A stretch of 64,000 nucleotides of DNA from Streptococcus oralis (GTDB lineage: Bacteria; Bacillota; Bacilli; Lactobacillales; Streptococcaceae): positions 1,638,001-1,702,000 of the forward strand of contig NZ_CP094226.1 of assembly GCF_022749195.1 (NCBI RefSeq), in the 5' to 3' direction. Both the position numbers and the translations under genes were made by a program. Under the pieces are notes generated by a model that was given only the letters and a program-made list of their open reading frames with translations, had not been told where the DNA came from and did no database searches. This document shows positions 1 to 13,365 of this stretch, piece by piece (the stretch's first letter is position 1; every line of letters starts with the position of its first letter).

Positions 1-4672
<4,672 letters not shown>

Positions 4673-4834
4673 GATGATTCTCCTTTGTAAATAAATTTCA
4701 AGCCTTGTCAATCAGGCTTTTCTAATCGTCATATGGTTTTTAAAAACCCCTATCACCGTGTCCCTTTGACAAATTTTCAGAATCTTTAAATCTTTGTTAC
4801 AAGCACTCAAAAACCTGAAAAAAAGCACAAAAAG

Positions 4835-4903
4835 AGCAGCTAAATCTGACTTTTTCAGAAGATTTAACTGCTGTGAGCCTTGTCTGGACAATATTTCAGA
4901 CAA
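4835..4903 (-). promoter_or_regulatory. rpoB leader stem-loops, possible attenuator
   Basis: Two stem-loops lie in the rpoB untranslated leader. The first has a 7-bp stem (4880-4886 with 4897-4903). The second has a 13-bp stem with one mismatch (4835-4847 with 4860-4872) and is followed, in the leftward transcript, by U-rich sequence (CTTTTTGTG then seven T). The second looks like an intrinsic terminator inside the leader. That would fit attenuation of rpoBC, but the function is inferred only from shape and position. Confidence 0.5.
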
Positions 4904-4927
4904 AACCTACGACAAATGATTACTCAT

Positions 4928-4956
4928 ATTATACCTTATCTAGCCAGATTTTTCAA
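4928..4956 (-). promoter_or_regulatory. rpoB promoter
   Basis: Leftward sigma-A promoter: -35 TTGAAA (4951-4956), 17-base spacer, -10 TATAAT (4928-4933). It would start transcription near 4921, giving a leader of about 250 bases before the rpoB TTG start. Confidence 0.85.
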
Positions 4957-5046
4957 GGTTTTTTTACTACTTTTTAAACAATCTTTTCCTATATATTATT
5001 TAAAAATTTCAAGAGAATGAAGCATTATATTTTCTCTCAAAAACTA

Positions 5047-5084
5047 GGAAAACGCTTGCACTAATGTTTACCTCGTGCTATACT
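5047..5084 (+). promoter_or_regulatory. spuA promoter with overlapping cre site
   Basis: -35 TTGCAC (5056-5061), 17-base spacer, -10 TATACT (5079-5084). The 14-mer GGAAAACGCTTGCA at 5047-5060 closely matches the CcpA catabolite-responsive element and covers the -35 box, so repression of the pullulanase in the presence of preferred sugars is expected. Confidence 0.8.
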
Positions 5085-5115
5085 GTTAGGGAACAACTAC
5101 ACAAGGAGAATTGTG

Positions 5116-8100
5116 ATGAAAAAGATCCCATCTCAAACTGAGAAAAAAATGATTTATGGTATCCGTTCCTTGAAGAACGGAACTGGTTCTGTCCTTATTG
5201 GTGCCAGCATTGTCTTCCTTTCTGCTGCAATGCCAACTATTTCAGCTAACGAAAACCTTCCTCAAACTCAGGAAAATACTAGCGCTGTGACCAAGGCCCC
5301 TACTGAGACTGAAACGAGTCAAACTCAAAAGAAAACGCCCATTTCTGAACAAAATAATGCAAACGCTTCCCTTGAAACTAAAAAGGAAGCCCCAGCTGTG
5401 GAAACTACTGCAGCACCAGAACCCCCAAAAACAGAAGACACTACTACAAACCAGCCTAACAGCAAAGAAGAAAAGGTAGATACTCCGACTTCAACGCCAA
5501 GTTCTGATCAAAAATCACAAGCAGACACATCTTCTGAAGAACCCATCGCAGACAACTACTTCCGCATCCATGTAAAGAAACTCCCTGAAGAAAACAAAGA
5601 TTCTCAAGGCCTTTGGACTTGGGACGATGTTGAAAAGAAGTCTGAAAACTGGCCAAATGGAGCCAAGTCCTTCAAGGATGCCAAGCAAGATGACTACGGC
5701 TATTATCTAGATGTCAAACTCAAAAATGAGCAAGCCAAGAAAGTCAGCTTCCTTATCAACAATACCAAGGGGGATAACCTGACAGGGGACCGTTCTGTAG
5801 AACGCCTCTCTCCAAAAATGAATGAGGCTTGGCTAGATGAAAACTACAAGGTACACAACTACCGCCCTCAACCAGCAGGAACTGTCCGTGTCAACTATTA
5901 CCGCACAGATGGCAACTATGACAAAAAATCTCTTTGGTATTGGGGCGATGTCAAAAACCCAAGCAGTGGAGAATGGCCTGACGGTACTGACTTTACCGCA
6001 ACTGGAAAATATGGACGCTACATTGATATCCCACTCAATGAAGCTGCAAGAGAATTTGGATTTTTATTACTAGACGAAAGCAAGAAAGGCGATGATGTGA
6101 AAATCAGAAAAGAGGATTATAAATTCACTGATCTAAAAAATCACAGTCAGATTTTCCTCAAGGATGATGACGAAACCATCTACACCAACCCCTACTATGT
6201 GCACGATATCCGCATGACTGGTGCCCAACACGTGGCTAAATCTCGTATCGAAAGCAGTTTTTCTACCCTAGTTGGAGCTAAGAAAGACGACATCCTCAAA
6301 CACTCCAGCATCACTGATTACCAAGGGAATAAAGTAACTATCACAGACGTGGAAGTGGATGAGGCAGGTAAAAAAGTGACCTATATCGGCGACTTCTCTG
6401 ACACTCAACACCCTTACACTGTCAGCTACAATTCAGACCGCTTTACCACACGTTCAAGCTGGCGCCTCAAGGATGAATCCTACAGTTACGATGGTCCACT
6501 CGGCGCAACTCTAAAAGAAGATGGCAAGCGTGTTGATCTCACCCTCTGGTCTCCAAGTGCTGATAAGGTTTCCGTTGTTGTCTATGACAAGAAAGACCCT
6601 GAAAAAGTAGTTGGAACTGTCGCCCTTGAAAAAGGAGAAAAAGGAACCTGGAAACAAACTCTGGATGCAAACTCTGGTCTCGGTATCAGCAACTACACTG
6701 GCTACTACTACCACTACCAAATCGAGCGCCAAGGTAAAACTGTCCTCGTTCTTGACCCTTATGCCAAATCATTAGCGGCTTGGAACAGTGACCTAGCAAA
6801 AACAGATGCCGCTCATAAGGTCGCTAAAGCTGCCTTTGTCGATCCAGCGAAGTTAGGTCCGCAAGACTTGACCTATGGAAAGATTCGTAACTTCAAATCA
6901 CGTGAAGATGCCGTTATCTATGAAGCTCATGTACGTGACTTCACTTCGGATCCTGCCATCGCAAAAGACTTGACCAAGCCATTTGGTACCTTTGAAGCCT
7001 TTATCGAAAAACTGGACTATCTCAAAGACTTGGGTGTGACCCACATCCAGCTCCTTCCAGTCTTGTCTTACTACTTTGTCAATGAATTGAAAAACCAAGA
7101 ACGTTTGTCTGCCTACGCTTCAAGCAACAGCAACTACAACTGGGGATATGACCCTCAAAACTACTTCTCCTTGACTGGTATGTACTCAAGCGATCCTAAG
7201 GATCCAGAAAAACGTATCGCAGAATTCAAAAATCTCATCAACGAAATCCACAAACGTGGCATGGGGGCTATCCTGGACGTGGTCTACAACCATACTGCAA
7301 ATGTTGATATTTTTGAAGATATTGAGCCAAACTACTATCACTTTATGGATGCAGACGGAACTCCACGTACTAGCTTCGGAGGCGGCCGTTTGGGAACTAC
7401 CCACTACATGTCTAAACGTGTCTTGGTAGACTCCATCAAGTATCTGGTTGAAACCTACAAAGTAGATGGTTTCCGCTTTGATATGATGGGTGACCACGAT
7501 GCGGCTTCAATCGAAGAAGCTTACAAGGCTGCACGCGCCCTCAATCCAAATCTTATCATGCTAGGTGAAGGCTGGAGAACCTATACTGGTGATGAAAATA
7601 CGCCTGTACAACCTGCTGACCAAGATTGGATGAAGAAAACAGATACTGTCGCTGTCTTTTCAGACGACATCCGCAACAACCTCAAGTCTGGCTATCCAAA
7701 CGAAGGTCAACCTGCCTTTATCACAGGTGGCAAACGCGATATCAATACCATCTTTAAAAATCTGATTGCCCAACCAACTAACTTTGAGGCTGACAATCCT
7801 GGAGATGTTATCCAGTATATCGCAGCCCATGATAACTTGACCCTCTTTGACATCATTGCCCAGTCTATCAAAAAAGATCCAAGCAAGGCTGAGAACTATG
7901 CTGAAATCCATCGTCGTTTGCGACTTGGAAACCTCATGGTCTTGACCGCTCAAGGAACTCCCTTTATCCACTCTGGTCAGGAATATGGACGTACCAAACA
8001 ATTCCTTGATCCAGCCTATAAGACTCCTGTTCCTGAAGATAAGGTTCCAAACAAGTCTCACTTGTTGCGCGACAAGGACGGCAAGCCATTTGTCTATCCT

Positions 8101-8832
8101 TACTTTATCCATGACTCTTACGACTCTAGTGATGCTGTCAACAAGTTTGATTGGACCAAAGCTACAGATGGCAAAGCTTATCCTGAAAATGTCAAGAGCC
8201 GTAACTACATGAAAGGATTGATCGCCCTTCGTCAATCGACAGATGCCTTCCGACTCAAGAGTCTGCAAGACATCAAAGAGCGCGTCCACCTCATTACTGT
8301 TCCAGGACAAAATGGCGTTGAAAAAGAAGATGTGACCATCGGCTACCAAATCACTGCTCCAAATGGTGATGTCTACGCTGTCTTTGTCAATGCGGATGAT
8401 AAGGCTCGCGAATTTACTCTAGGAACTGCATTTGCTCACTTGAGAAAAGCTGAAGTCCTGGCAGATGAAAATCAAGCCGGACCAGTAGGAATCGCTAAAC
8501 CTCAAGGTCTCGAATGGACTGAAAAAGGCTTAAAATTGAACGCTCTCACTGCTGTCGTTCTCCGCTTATCTCAAGGTGGTGCCATTGTCGCTCCAGCTGT
8601 GAAAGAAAAACCAGAATTTGATCTTTCTAGCTCGGAAGTTGAACCAGAACAAGGCCAAGCTCAAAGCCTAGCAGCCAATCCTGAAACTCAAGAAACCGCT
8701 GCAGAGGCTAACTCTCAGAACCTCCTTCCAAACACAGGAACTGAGAGCAAATCACTTCTTGCCCTTGCTGGATTCAGTATCCTTGCCCTTCTCGGACTTG
8801 GATGGTTGATAAAAAACAAGAAAGAGAACTGA
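5116..8832 (+). CDS. spuA: Cell-wall-anchored pullulanase (alpha-glucan debranching enzyme)
   Basis: Surface pullulanase of 1238 residues that cleaves alpha-1,6 links in pullulan, glycogen and starch. A YSIRK-like signal peptide (YGIRSLKNGTGS) is followed by a Thr/Glu/Pro-rich linker. Two CBM41 glucan-binding modules lie at about 145-245 and 255-355, each with a W-W-D/G-D motif. The GH13 region contains the type I pullulanase signature YNWGYDP (about residue 674). Catalytic residues are Asp789 (GFRFDMMG), Glu818 (GEGW) and Asp906 (AAHDN). The protein ends in LPNTG (1204-1208), a hydrophobic helix and a Lys-rich tail, the sortase A signal. The ATG at 5116 is preferred over a GTG three bases earlier because AAGGAG lies seven bases before the ATG. 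In S. pneumoniae this protein binds glycogen and contributes to virulence. Confidence 0.96.
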   Translation: MKKIPSQTEKKMIYGIRSLKNGTGSVLIGASIVFLSAAMPTISANENLPQTQENTSAVTKAPTETETSQTQKKTPISEQNNANASLETKKEAPAVETTAAPEPPKTEDTTTNQPNSKEEKVDTPTSTPSSDQKSQADTSSEEPIADNYFRIHVKKLPEENKDSQGLWTWDDVEKKSENWPNGAKSFKDAKQDDYGYYLDVKLKNEQAKKVSFLINNTKGDNLTGDRSVERLSPKMNEAWLDENYKVHNYRPQPAGTVRVNYYRTDGNYDKKSLWYWGDVKNPSSGEWPDGTDFTATGKYGRYIDIPLNEAAREFGFLLLDESKKGDDVKIRKEDYKFTDLKNHSQIFLKDDDETIYTNPYYVHDIRMTGAQHVAKSRIESSFSTLVGAKKDDILKHSSITDYQGNKVTITDVEVDEAGKKVTYIGDFSDTQHPYTVSYNSDRFTTRSSWRLKDESYSYDGPLGATLKEDGKRVDLTLWSPSADKVSVVVYDKKDPEKVVGTVALEKGEKGTWKQTLDANSGLGISNYTGYYYHYQIERQGKTVLVLDPYAKSLAAWNSDLAKTDAAHKVAKAAFVDPAKLGPQDLTYGKIRNFKSREDAVIYEAHVRDFTSDPAIAKDLTKPFGTFEAFIEKLDYLKDLGVTHIQLLPVLSYYFVNELKNQERLSAYASSNSNYNWGYDPQNYFSLTGMYSSDPKDPEKRIAEFKNLINEIHKRGMGAILDVVYNHTANVDIFEDIEPNYYHFMDADGTPRTSFGGGRLGTTHYMSKRVLVDSIKYLVETYKVDGFRFDMMGDHDAASIEEAYKAARALNPNLIMLGEGWRTYTGDENTPVQPADQDWMKKTDTVAVFSDDIRNNLKSGYPNEGQPAFITGGKRDINTIFKNLIAQPTNFEADNPGDVIQYIAAHDNLTLFDIIAQSIKKDPSKAENYAEIHRRLRLGNLMVLTAQGTPFIHSGQEYGRTKQFLDPAYKTPVPEDKVPNKSHLLRDKDGKPFVYPYFIHDSYDSSDAVNKFDWTKATDGKAYPENVKSRNYMKGLIALRQSTDAFRLKSLQDIKERVHLITVPGQNGVEKEDVTIGYQITAPNGDVYAVFVNADDKAREFTLGTAFAHLRKAEVLADENQAGPVGIAKPQGLEWTEKGLKLNALTAVVLRLSQGGAIVAPAVKEKPEFDLSSSEVEPEQGQAQSLAANPETQETAAEANSQNLLPNTGTESKSLLALAGFSILALLGLGWLIKNKKEN

Positions 8833-8948
8833 TACTCAATGAAAATCAAAGAGTAAACTAGAAAGCTAGCCACAGGCTGCTCAAAGCACAGCTTTGAAGT
8901 TGTAGATAAGGCGAAGCTGACCTGGTTTGAAGAGATTTTCAAAGAATA
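8833..8948. repeat. RUP-like miniature inverted-repeat element
   Basis: 116-bp non-coding element starting TACTCAATGAAAATC and ending GATTTTCAAAGAATA; the ends are imperfect inverted repeats (11 of 15). It directly follows the spuA stop codon. It resembles the short IS630-related RUP repeats of pneumococcus, and shares its ends with the two copies near 27.5-27.9 kb. The family name is tentative. Confidence 0.65.
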
Positions 8949-8971
8949 TAACATAGCCCTCCTATAGAGAA

Positions 8972-9018
8972 AACACCCCATGGTCAGAAGAATCTTCTAG
9001 TCATGGGGTGTTGTTTTT
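8972..9018. terminator. Bidirectional terminator between spuA and the ABC operon
   Basis: 11-bp perfect stem AACACCCCATG / CATGGGGTGTT with a T-run on the right (TTGTTTTT) and an A-run on the left. It can end both the rightward spuA transcript and the leftward seven-gene operon. Confidence 0.85.
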
Positions 9019-9034
9019 ATGATACACTTATCTA

Positions 9035-9799
9035 TCAAATCATATATTCTACACTATAGCTAGCATCTGATAAGATACGAGCCAGGAACTGCTTGGTTCG
9101 TTCTTCTTGTGGACGACTAAAGAAATCGTGGGGATTGTTCTCCTCTACGATACGGCCTCCATCCATGAAAATAACGTGGTTGGCGACATCCCTAGCAAAT
9201 CCCATCTCATGCGTGACGACTACCATGGTCACACCTTCTCCCGCCAACTGTTTCAGAACATCCAAAACATCTCCAACCAACTCAGGGTCTAGTGCCGATG
9301 TTGGTTCATCTAGCAAAATGACCTCGGGCTTAACGGCAATGGCACGCGCAATTCCTATTCGTTGTTGTTGCCCTCCAGATAGTTGTGAAGGGTAGTAGTC
9401 CTTATAGGCCAGTAAACCAACTTTTTCTAAGGCAGATTCTGCACGTTTGAGCGCTTCTTCCTTGGGAACTTTACGAGCTACGATTAGGCCTTCTAGAATA
9501 TTTTCCAGAGCAGTTTTGTTTGCAAAGAGATTGTAGTGTTGGAAAACAAAGGCTGTTTTTTGGCGAATTTCTAGAATGTCTTTCTTGCTTAATTTGGCCA
9601 AGTCATAGGTCTTTCCTGCCAAGGTCAAACGGCCACTGTCAGCTTTTTCTAAGTGGTTGAGACAACGGAGAAAGGTCGTTTTCCCCGAACCTGATGGTCC
9701 TAAAATAACGACGACATCCCCTTGGTTGACCTGGAGATTGACATCCTCCAAGACCTGCCTCTCTCCAAATGTTTTTGCGATATGTTCTACTTGTAACAT
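9035..9799 (-). CDS. Polar amino-acid ABC transporter, ATP-binding protein
   Basis: ATPase of 254 residues in the GlnQ/HisP/TcyN family, energising uptake through the two permeases encoded just upstream. Walker [10 protein letters not shown], signature LSGGQQQR, Walker B VILLDEP and the H-loop THEMGFA are all present. It is the last gene of a leftward operon that starts at the methyltransferase-like gene near 14.4 kb, and ends before a strong terminator. Closest functional analogues by overall look are the cystine/sulfur-compound importers (TcyN type), but the substrate cannot be read from the ATPase. Confidence 0.9.
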   Translation of the reverse strand: MLQVEHIAKTFGERQVLEDVNLQVNQGDVVVILGPSGSGKTTFLRCLNHLEKADSGRLTLAGKTYDLAKLSKKDILEIRQKTAFVFQHYNLFANKTALENILEGLIVARKVPKEEALKRAESALEKVGLLAYKDYYPSQLSGGQQQRIGIARAIAVKPEVILLDEPTSALDPELVGDVLDVLKQLAGEGVTMVVVTHEMGFARDVANHVIFMDGGRIVEENNPHDFFSRPQEERTKQFLARILSDASYSVEYMI

Positions 9800-9808
9800 C
9801 CTGTCCTC

Positions 9809-10531
9809 CTATACAAAACGCGCGCTAGATGCTTTTGCACTCTTTTCTTTTTTCACATAGCCTTTCTCCAGTAGGGAGAAGCCCCACTGAATCAAACCAC
9901 AGATCAAAATATACTGCAAAAAGATCACAAAATAAGACTCGAAATACTGGTAGCCGTAGGATGCTTCTACACGAGCAATAGCGGTGATGTCCTTGATGGT
10001 CATGACAAAGACCAGGGAGGTCCCTTTGACGATATTGATCACCAGATTGGCCAAGTTAGGCAAGGCTGAGCGCAAGGCTTGAGGAAAAACAATCCTTAGA
10101 TAGGCCTGGGTCGTAGTCAGCCCAATCGCATGCGCCGCCTCTAGTTGTCCCTTGTCCACCGTCAAGATAGCTGAACGCAAAATCTCCGACAAACTCCCGA
10201 CTGTCATCAAACTATAAATGATAAAAGCATAGTAGAGAGGATCAAGCTTAAAAATATCAAAGTCACTTCCTATGCTTTTGAGAAATTGATTCAGCAAACT
10301 TGGAAACAAACTATAAAAGAAGAGAATCAATAAAATCGGAGGAGTCGCTCGGATAAATGCCAGATAGACCAGAGAAAAACTCCTCACACCTCGAACCTTG
10401 TAAATCTGCCCCAAGGCTAAAAATAGAGCCGGTAAAAAGCTTAAGACCATAGCCACAATCATGATAATCAAGGTGATTGGCACACCCTTCAAGGTCTCCA
10501 GAAAGGTCTTTACAATATAGTCTATATCCAT
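9809..10531 (-). CDS. Polar amino-acid ABC transporter, permease 1
   Basis: Integral membrane subunit of 240 residues in the HisM/HisQ family with about five transmembrane segments. The cytoplasmic EAA loop is EAAHAIGLTTTQAYLRIVFP, which docks the ATPase. It lies 9 bases before the ATPase gene and 3 bases after the second permease gene, so the three are translated from one message. The pairing of two different permeases with one binding protein is the usual build of cystine and lysine/arginine importers. Confidence 0.88.
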   Translation of the reverse strand: MDIDYIVKTFLETLKGVPITLIIMIVAMVLSFLPALFLALGQIYKVRGVRSFSLVYLAFIRATPPILLILFFYSLFPSLLNQFLKSIGSDFDIFKLDPLYYAFIIYSLMTVGSLSEILRSAILTVDKGQLEAAHAIGLTTTQAYLRIVFPQALRSALPNLANLVINIVKGTSLVFVMTIKDITAIARVEASYGYQYFESYFVIFLQYILICGLIQWGFSLLEKGYVKKEKSAKASSARFV

Positions 10532-10534
10532 TTC

Positions 10535-11227
10535 TTACCTCCCTTTTGTTTCCAAAGACTTCTCAAGCAAACGACTCAAGCTAGAAATAACCAGGGCAAT
10601 CCCCCAGTAAAGAAGCGCAACTGCCGTATAGGTTTCCAGAGAGTAGTTCCCTAAATTGCGACTAATCAAGAGATTCCCCGCCCCCATAACATCAACGAAA
10701 CCAATCGTATAGGCCAAGGCAGCATCCCGCATGAGATTTAGTATAGCGGTCGTTATATTGGGAAGAGCAACTTGAAAAGCTTGGGGAAAAATGATTCTCC
10801 AAAAAGTCTGACTTGGAGTCAAACCAATACTAAGCCCGGCCTCTGTCTGCCCCTTTGGAATAGCTTGAAAGGCCGCCTTGAAAACCTCGGCAACAATAGC
10901 CGCAAACAAGAGAATCATCGTCAAGAGAACAAAAATAGTTTTAGACCAATTGTTGATATCCAAACCAAGCCACCATTTCAGAAATTCTGGCAAGCCATAA
11001 AAAACTAGAAAAAGCAAGACAATCGGTGGTGTACAACGAAGGGTAAAGATATAGCCTTTGGAAATCGCTGCAAAACTCTTGTCTTCTCCTACTTGCGCCC
11101 AGGCCAAGAGACCTCCAAAAATTGAACCAAGAAGAGTGGTAAAAAAGAGAATGGACAAGGTCATAGGAAGTGCCTGCCATAAGGTCGGAAAAAACTGAAA
11201 GACCTTGGAAAAATCATAAGAAACCAT
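10535..11227 (-). CDS. Polar amino-acid ABC transporter, permease 2
   Basis: Second membrane subunit, 230 residues, HisM family. The EAA loop is EAGLSIGLTPSQTFWRIIFP and the segment TIGFVDVMGAGNLL near residue 175 resembles TcyL/TcyM-type permeases for sulfur-containing amino acids. It probably forms a heterodimer with the neighbouring permease. It is encoded between the binding protein and permease 1 in the same operon. Confidence 0.88.
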   Translation of the reverse strand: MVSYDFSKVFQFFPTLWQALPMTLSILFFTTLLGSIFGGLLAWAQVGEDKSFAAISKGYIFTLRCTPPIVLLFLVFYGLPEFLKWWLGLDINNWSKTIFVLLTMILLFAAIVAEVFKAAFQAIPKGQTEAGLSIGLTPSQTFWRIIFPQAFQVALPNITTAILNLMRDAALAYTIGFVDVMGAGNLLISRNLGNYSLETYTAVALLYWGIALVISSLSRLLEKSLETKGR

Positions 11228-11259
11228 GCAAAACCCTTTCTAGTCTTGGAATTTCTGGT

Positions 11260-12138
11260 CTAGTCTTTGTCTACGTAACTAAAGACATCTTCTTTAAAGT
11301 ATTGCTGAGATAGCTTAGCAAGCGTGCCATCTTCTTTCAACTCTTTAATTGCTTTTTCGTATTCTTTAGCAAATTTCTCACCCTTTTCATCACGGTGAAT
11401 CAAGGGATAAGTTGGAATGCCCTTGTATGGGAACCAACTGAGTTTATCCGCATATTGGTGGTAAGGGCCATCTTCTGCGGTAACTGCTTTTTCAAAGGAC
11501 AGTTTGATATCAAAGAAGGCGTCATAACGTCCTTCTAAGACCCAGGCATAGGCATCTGCTACTTTAAAGGATTCAGCTGCTGTTAGCTCAATCGGTGCAT
11601 CCTGATGTTTTTCATTGTAGCTGGTGATAACATTCCATTGAGCATTCTGTGGAGAGATGGGAACCAATTTCCCTTTATTCTTAGCAAAGTCATCAATGGT
11701 TTTGTATTTCTGTTCATCTTCTTTTCTGACAGTAAATCCGATGATGCTCGCTCCGACTGGTTCAGATGGAATGACAAACTTTTTAGCTCGTTCATCTGTG
11801 TACCAAGCTCCCTTGGTTCCGATGTCATACTTGCCTGATTCCAGACCAATCAAGAGGTCGTCATCACTGGTGCCCGTATATTCAAATTGATAGTTTGCCA
11901 ACTTCTCATCAACAGCCTTCAAAACAGCTACCTCATAACCATCTGATTCCCCTTTTTCATTGACAAAGTCATAAGGCACATAGTTTTGTGTATGGGCAAC
12001 CTTCAAGGTTATGACTTCAGCAGACGAAGCCGTTTCTCCATCCTTGGTTGGAGCACCAGCTAAACTTCTCCCGATAATCGTTGCCCCAATTACTGCAACC
12101 ACTGCTACACCACCGATAATCCATGCTTTTTTACTCAT
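11260..12138 (-). CDS. ABC transporter substrate-binding protein, membrane-anchored without lipobox
   Basis: Family 3 extracellular solute-binding protein, 292 residues. An N-terminal hydrophobic helix (residues about 6-26) is not followed by a cysteine, so this is not a lipoprotein as most streptococcal binding proteins are; it should stay as a signal anchor or be secreted. The mature part shows typical family features: a YVPYDFVNEKGESDGYEV motif near the N-terminus of the mature domain and the DIGTKGAWYTDERA segment. A clear Shine-Dalgarno (AAAGGAG) precedes the ATG. Encoded between the methyltransferase-like genes and the permeases, it probably binds the compound that the methyltransferases act on or make. 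Confidence 0.87.
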   Translation of the reverse strand: MSKKAWIIGGVAVVAVIGATIIGRSLAGAPTKDGETASSAEVITLKVAHTQNYVPYDFVNEKGESDGYEVAVLKAVDEKLANYQFEYTGTSDDDLLIGLESGKYDIGTKGAWYTDERAKKFVIPSEPVGASIIGFTVRKEDEQKYKTIDDFAKNKGKLVPISPQNAQWNVITSYNEKHQDAPIELTAAESFKVADAYAWVLEGRYDAFFDIKLSFEKAVTAEDGPYHQYADKLSWFPYKGIPTYPLIHRDEKGEKFAKEYEKAIKELKEDGTLAKLSQQYFKEDVFSYVDKD

Positions 12139-12149
12139 CTTTTTCTCCT

Positions 12150-13148
12150 TTAGTTTTCAAGCGCTTCTCTCACCCACTGGATACGTTCAACTGCGATATC
12201 ACTTGGAATGGTACAATCTGCCCCAAGTACCAAGCTCTGTTCCCCAGCTTCTGCAACTAGTTTCTTTGCCTCAGCCTGAATGGCATCCTTGCTACCAGTA
12301 TACAGCAAGCCTGTCTTGCCATTTTCGAATCCTCCAAGAACCGTACGTCCCTTAAAAATCTCACGACCTTCCTTGAGAGTGATTCCTTCTGGTCCTACAG
12401 CCCAGTTAAAGACTTGGGCTGGATAGTCTGCAAAAAGGTGAATATCATTTCGCGCTCCCTCGTATCCACAGATATGAAGAACTGTGACGCCACCAACAGC
12501 ACTAGCTGCTTCCAGAACAGTTATCTCGCTAGGTGCAATGACGGCTTGATAATCTGCTGCCGACACTCGTTGATCTTGGATACTCTGCACGCTGAGGTAG
12601 ATTCCATCAGCACCAGCCTCTTCGATAACAGCTCGGCTGAGACTCGCAATATCCTCTGCAATCACATCCAGCACCTTTTTAAGGGCTTTAGGATCTTCCG
12701 CCAGAAAGTCTGCAATGAGGTCATCGCCACCAGACACTGCCCCAAGCAGCCACTTGAGGTAGGTCACAGGAGCAAAAATATTGTAAATCGCAACGATATC
12801 TTCTGTGAACTCTTGCTTGATTTTCTTAACCAAGTCCACCTGCTCTTTTATCCAAGCGTGGTCTGATCCAAGTGCTTGAATGCTCGCCAACTCTTGAAGT
12901 GATTTCCCTTTGGCAATCGCTGGATTTGGATAAGCAAAGTAGCCATCACTCATGAGTTTGATAAAGTCTGGCTGAACTTCTCGGATAAAGCGCTTGTGGC
13001 CCTCGATATTCTTCTCGATAATGGCTGGATTTGAGAAACCGTGTAGCCATTCGTCTTCGGATGTGAAATGGTGCCAAAAGCCAACTGGCACACGATCAAC
13101 CTTTTCACCTCTAAATGCTTTTAAAACCCATTCTTTTTTTTCTGACAT
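12150..13148 (-). CDS. URO-D-family protein with thiol-methyltransferase zinc site (copy 1)
   Basis: 332-residue TIM-barrel protein of the uroporphyrinogen decarboxylase / MtaA / CmuA superfamily. It keeps the zinc motif of the methyl-corrinoid:thiol methyltransferases: His225-x-Cys227 (LHICG) and Cys312 (GADCTIP), a spacing close to that of MtbA/MtaA. Mitis-group streptococci do not make haem, so a decarboxylase role in haem synthesis is unlikely; zinc-activated methyl transfer to or from a thiol fits better. It starts two bases after the small membrane gene and its stop is 11 bases before the binding-protein gene. A corrinoid protein is not encoded nearby, so the methyl donor is unknown. 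Confidence 0.82.
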   Translation of the reverse strand: MSEKKEWVLKAFRGEKVDRVPVGFWHHFTSEDEWLHGFSNPAIIEKNIEGHKRFIREVQPDFIKLMSDGYFAYPNPAIAKGKSLQELASIQALGSDHAWIKEQVDLVKKIKQEFTEDIVAIYNIFAPVTYLKWLLGAVSGGDDLIADFLAEDPKALKKVLDVIAEDIASLSRAVIEEAGADGIYLSVQSIQDQRVSAADYQAVIAPSEITVLEAASAVGGVTVLHICGYEGARNDIHLFADYPAQVFNWAVGPEGITLKEGREIFKGRTVLGGFENGKTGLLYTGSKDAIQAEAKKLVAEAGEQSLVLGADCTIPSDIAVERIQWVREALEN

Positions 13149-13150
13149 TC

Positions 13151-13354
13151 TTATTCTCCATTTCTTACTTTTTCAACTAATAAACTGCTGGCGATATCAT
13201 TCGAGCGTAGAAAGGGGAGACTGGACTTGGAAAAATCCTGAACTCCACGACATCTCTCTCCATTTTGGCAGTGACCATTTTTTACGACGCTTATGGCAAC
13301 CAAGGCCAGCAAACCGACAACTGCAATGAAGATGCCCCATCTTTTACTTTTCAT
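13151..13354 (-). CDS. Small membrane-anchored protein, unknown function
   Basis: 67 residues. A transmembrane helix (about residues 6-25) is followed by a short polar tail with two cysteines (CQNGERC). I do not recognise a family. The gene looks real because a strong Shine-Dalgarno (AAGGAGGAGCT) precedes the ATG and it fits tightly between the two methyltransferase-like genes, stopping two bases before the next start. It could be a membrane tether or accessory for the adjacent enzymes. Confidence 0.6.
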   Translation of the reverse strand: MKSKRWGIFIAVVGLLALVAISVVKNGHCQNGERCRGVQDFSKSSLPFLRSNDIASSLLVEKVRNGE

Positions 13355-13365
13355 AGCTCCTCCTT

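Noticed and set aside
7660..8349. 229-codon leftward open frame inside spuA
   Set aside because: Antisense shadow of the pullulanase catalytic region, with no start signal or recognisable domain.
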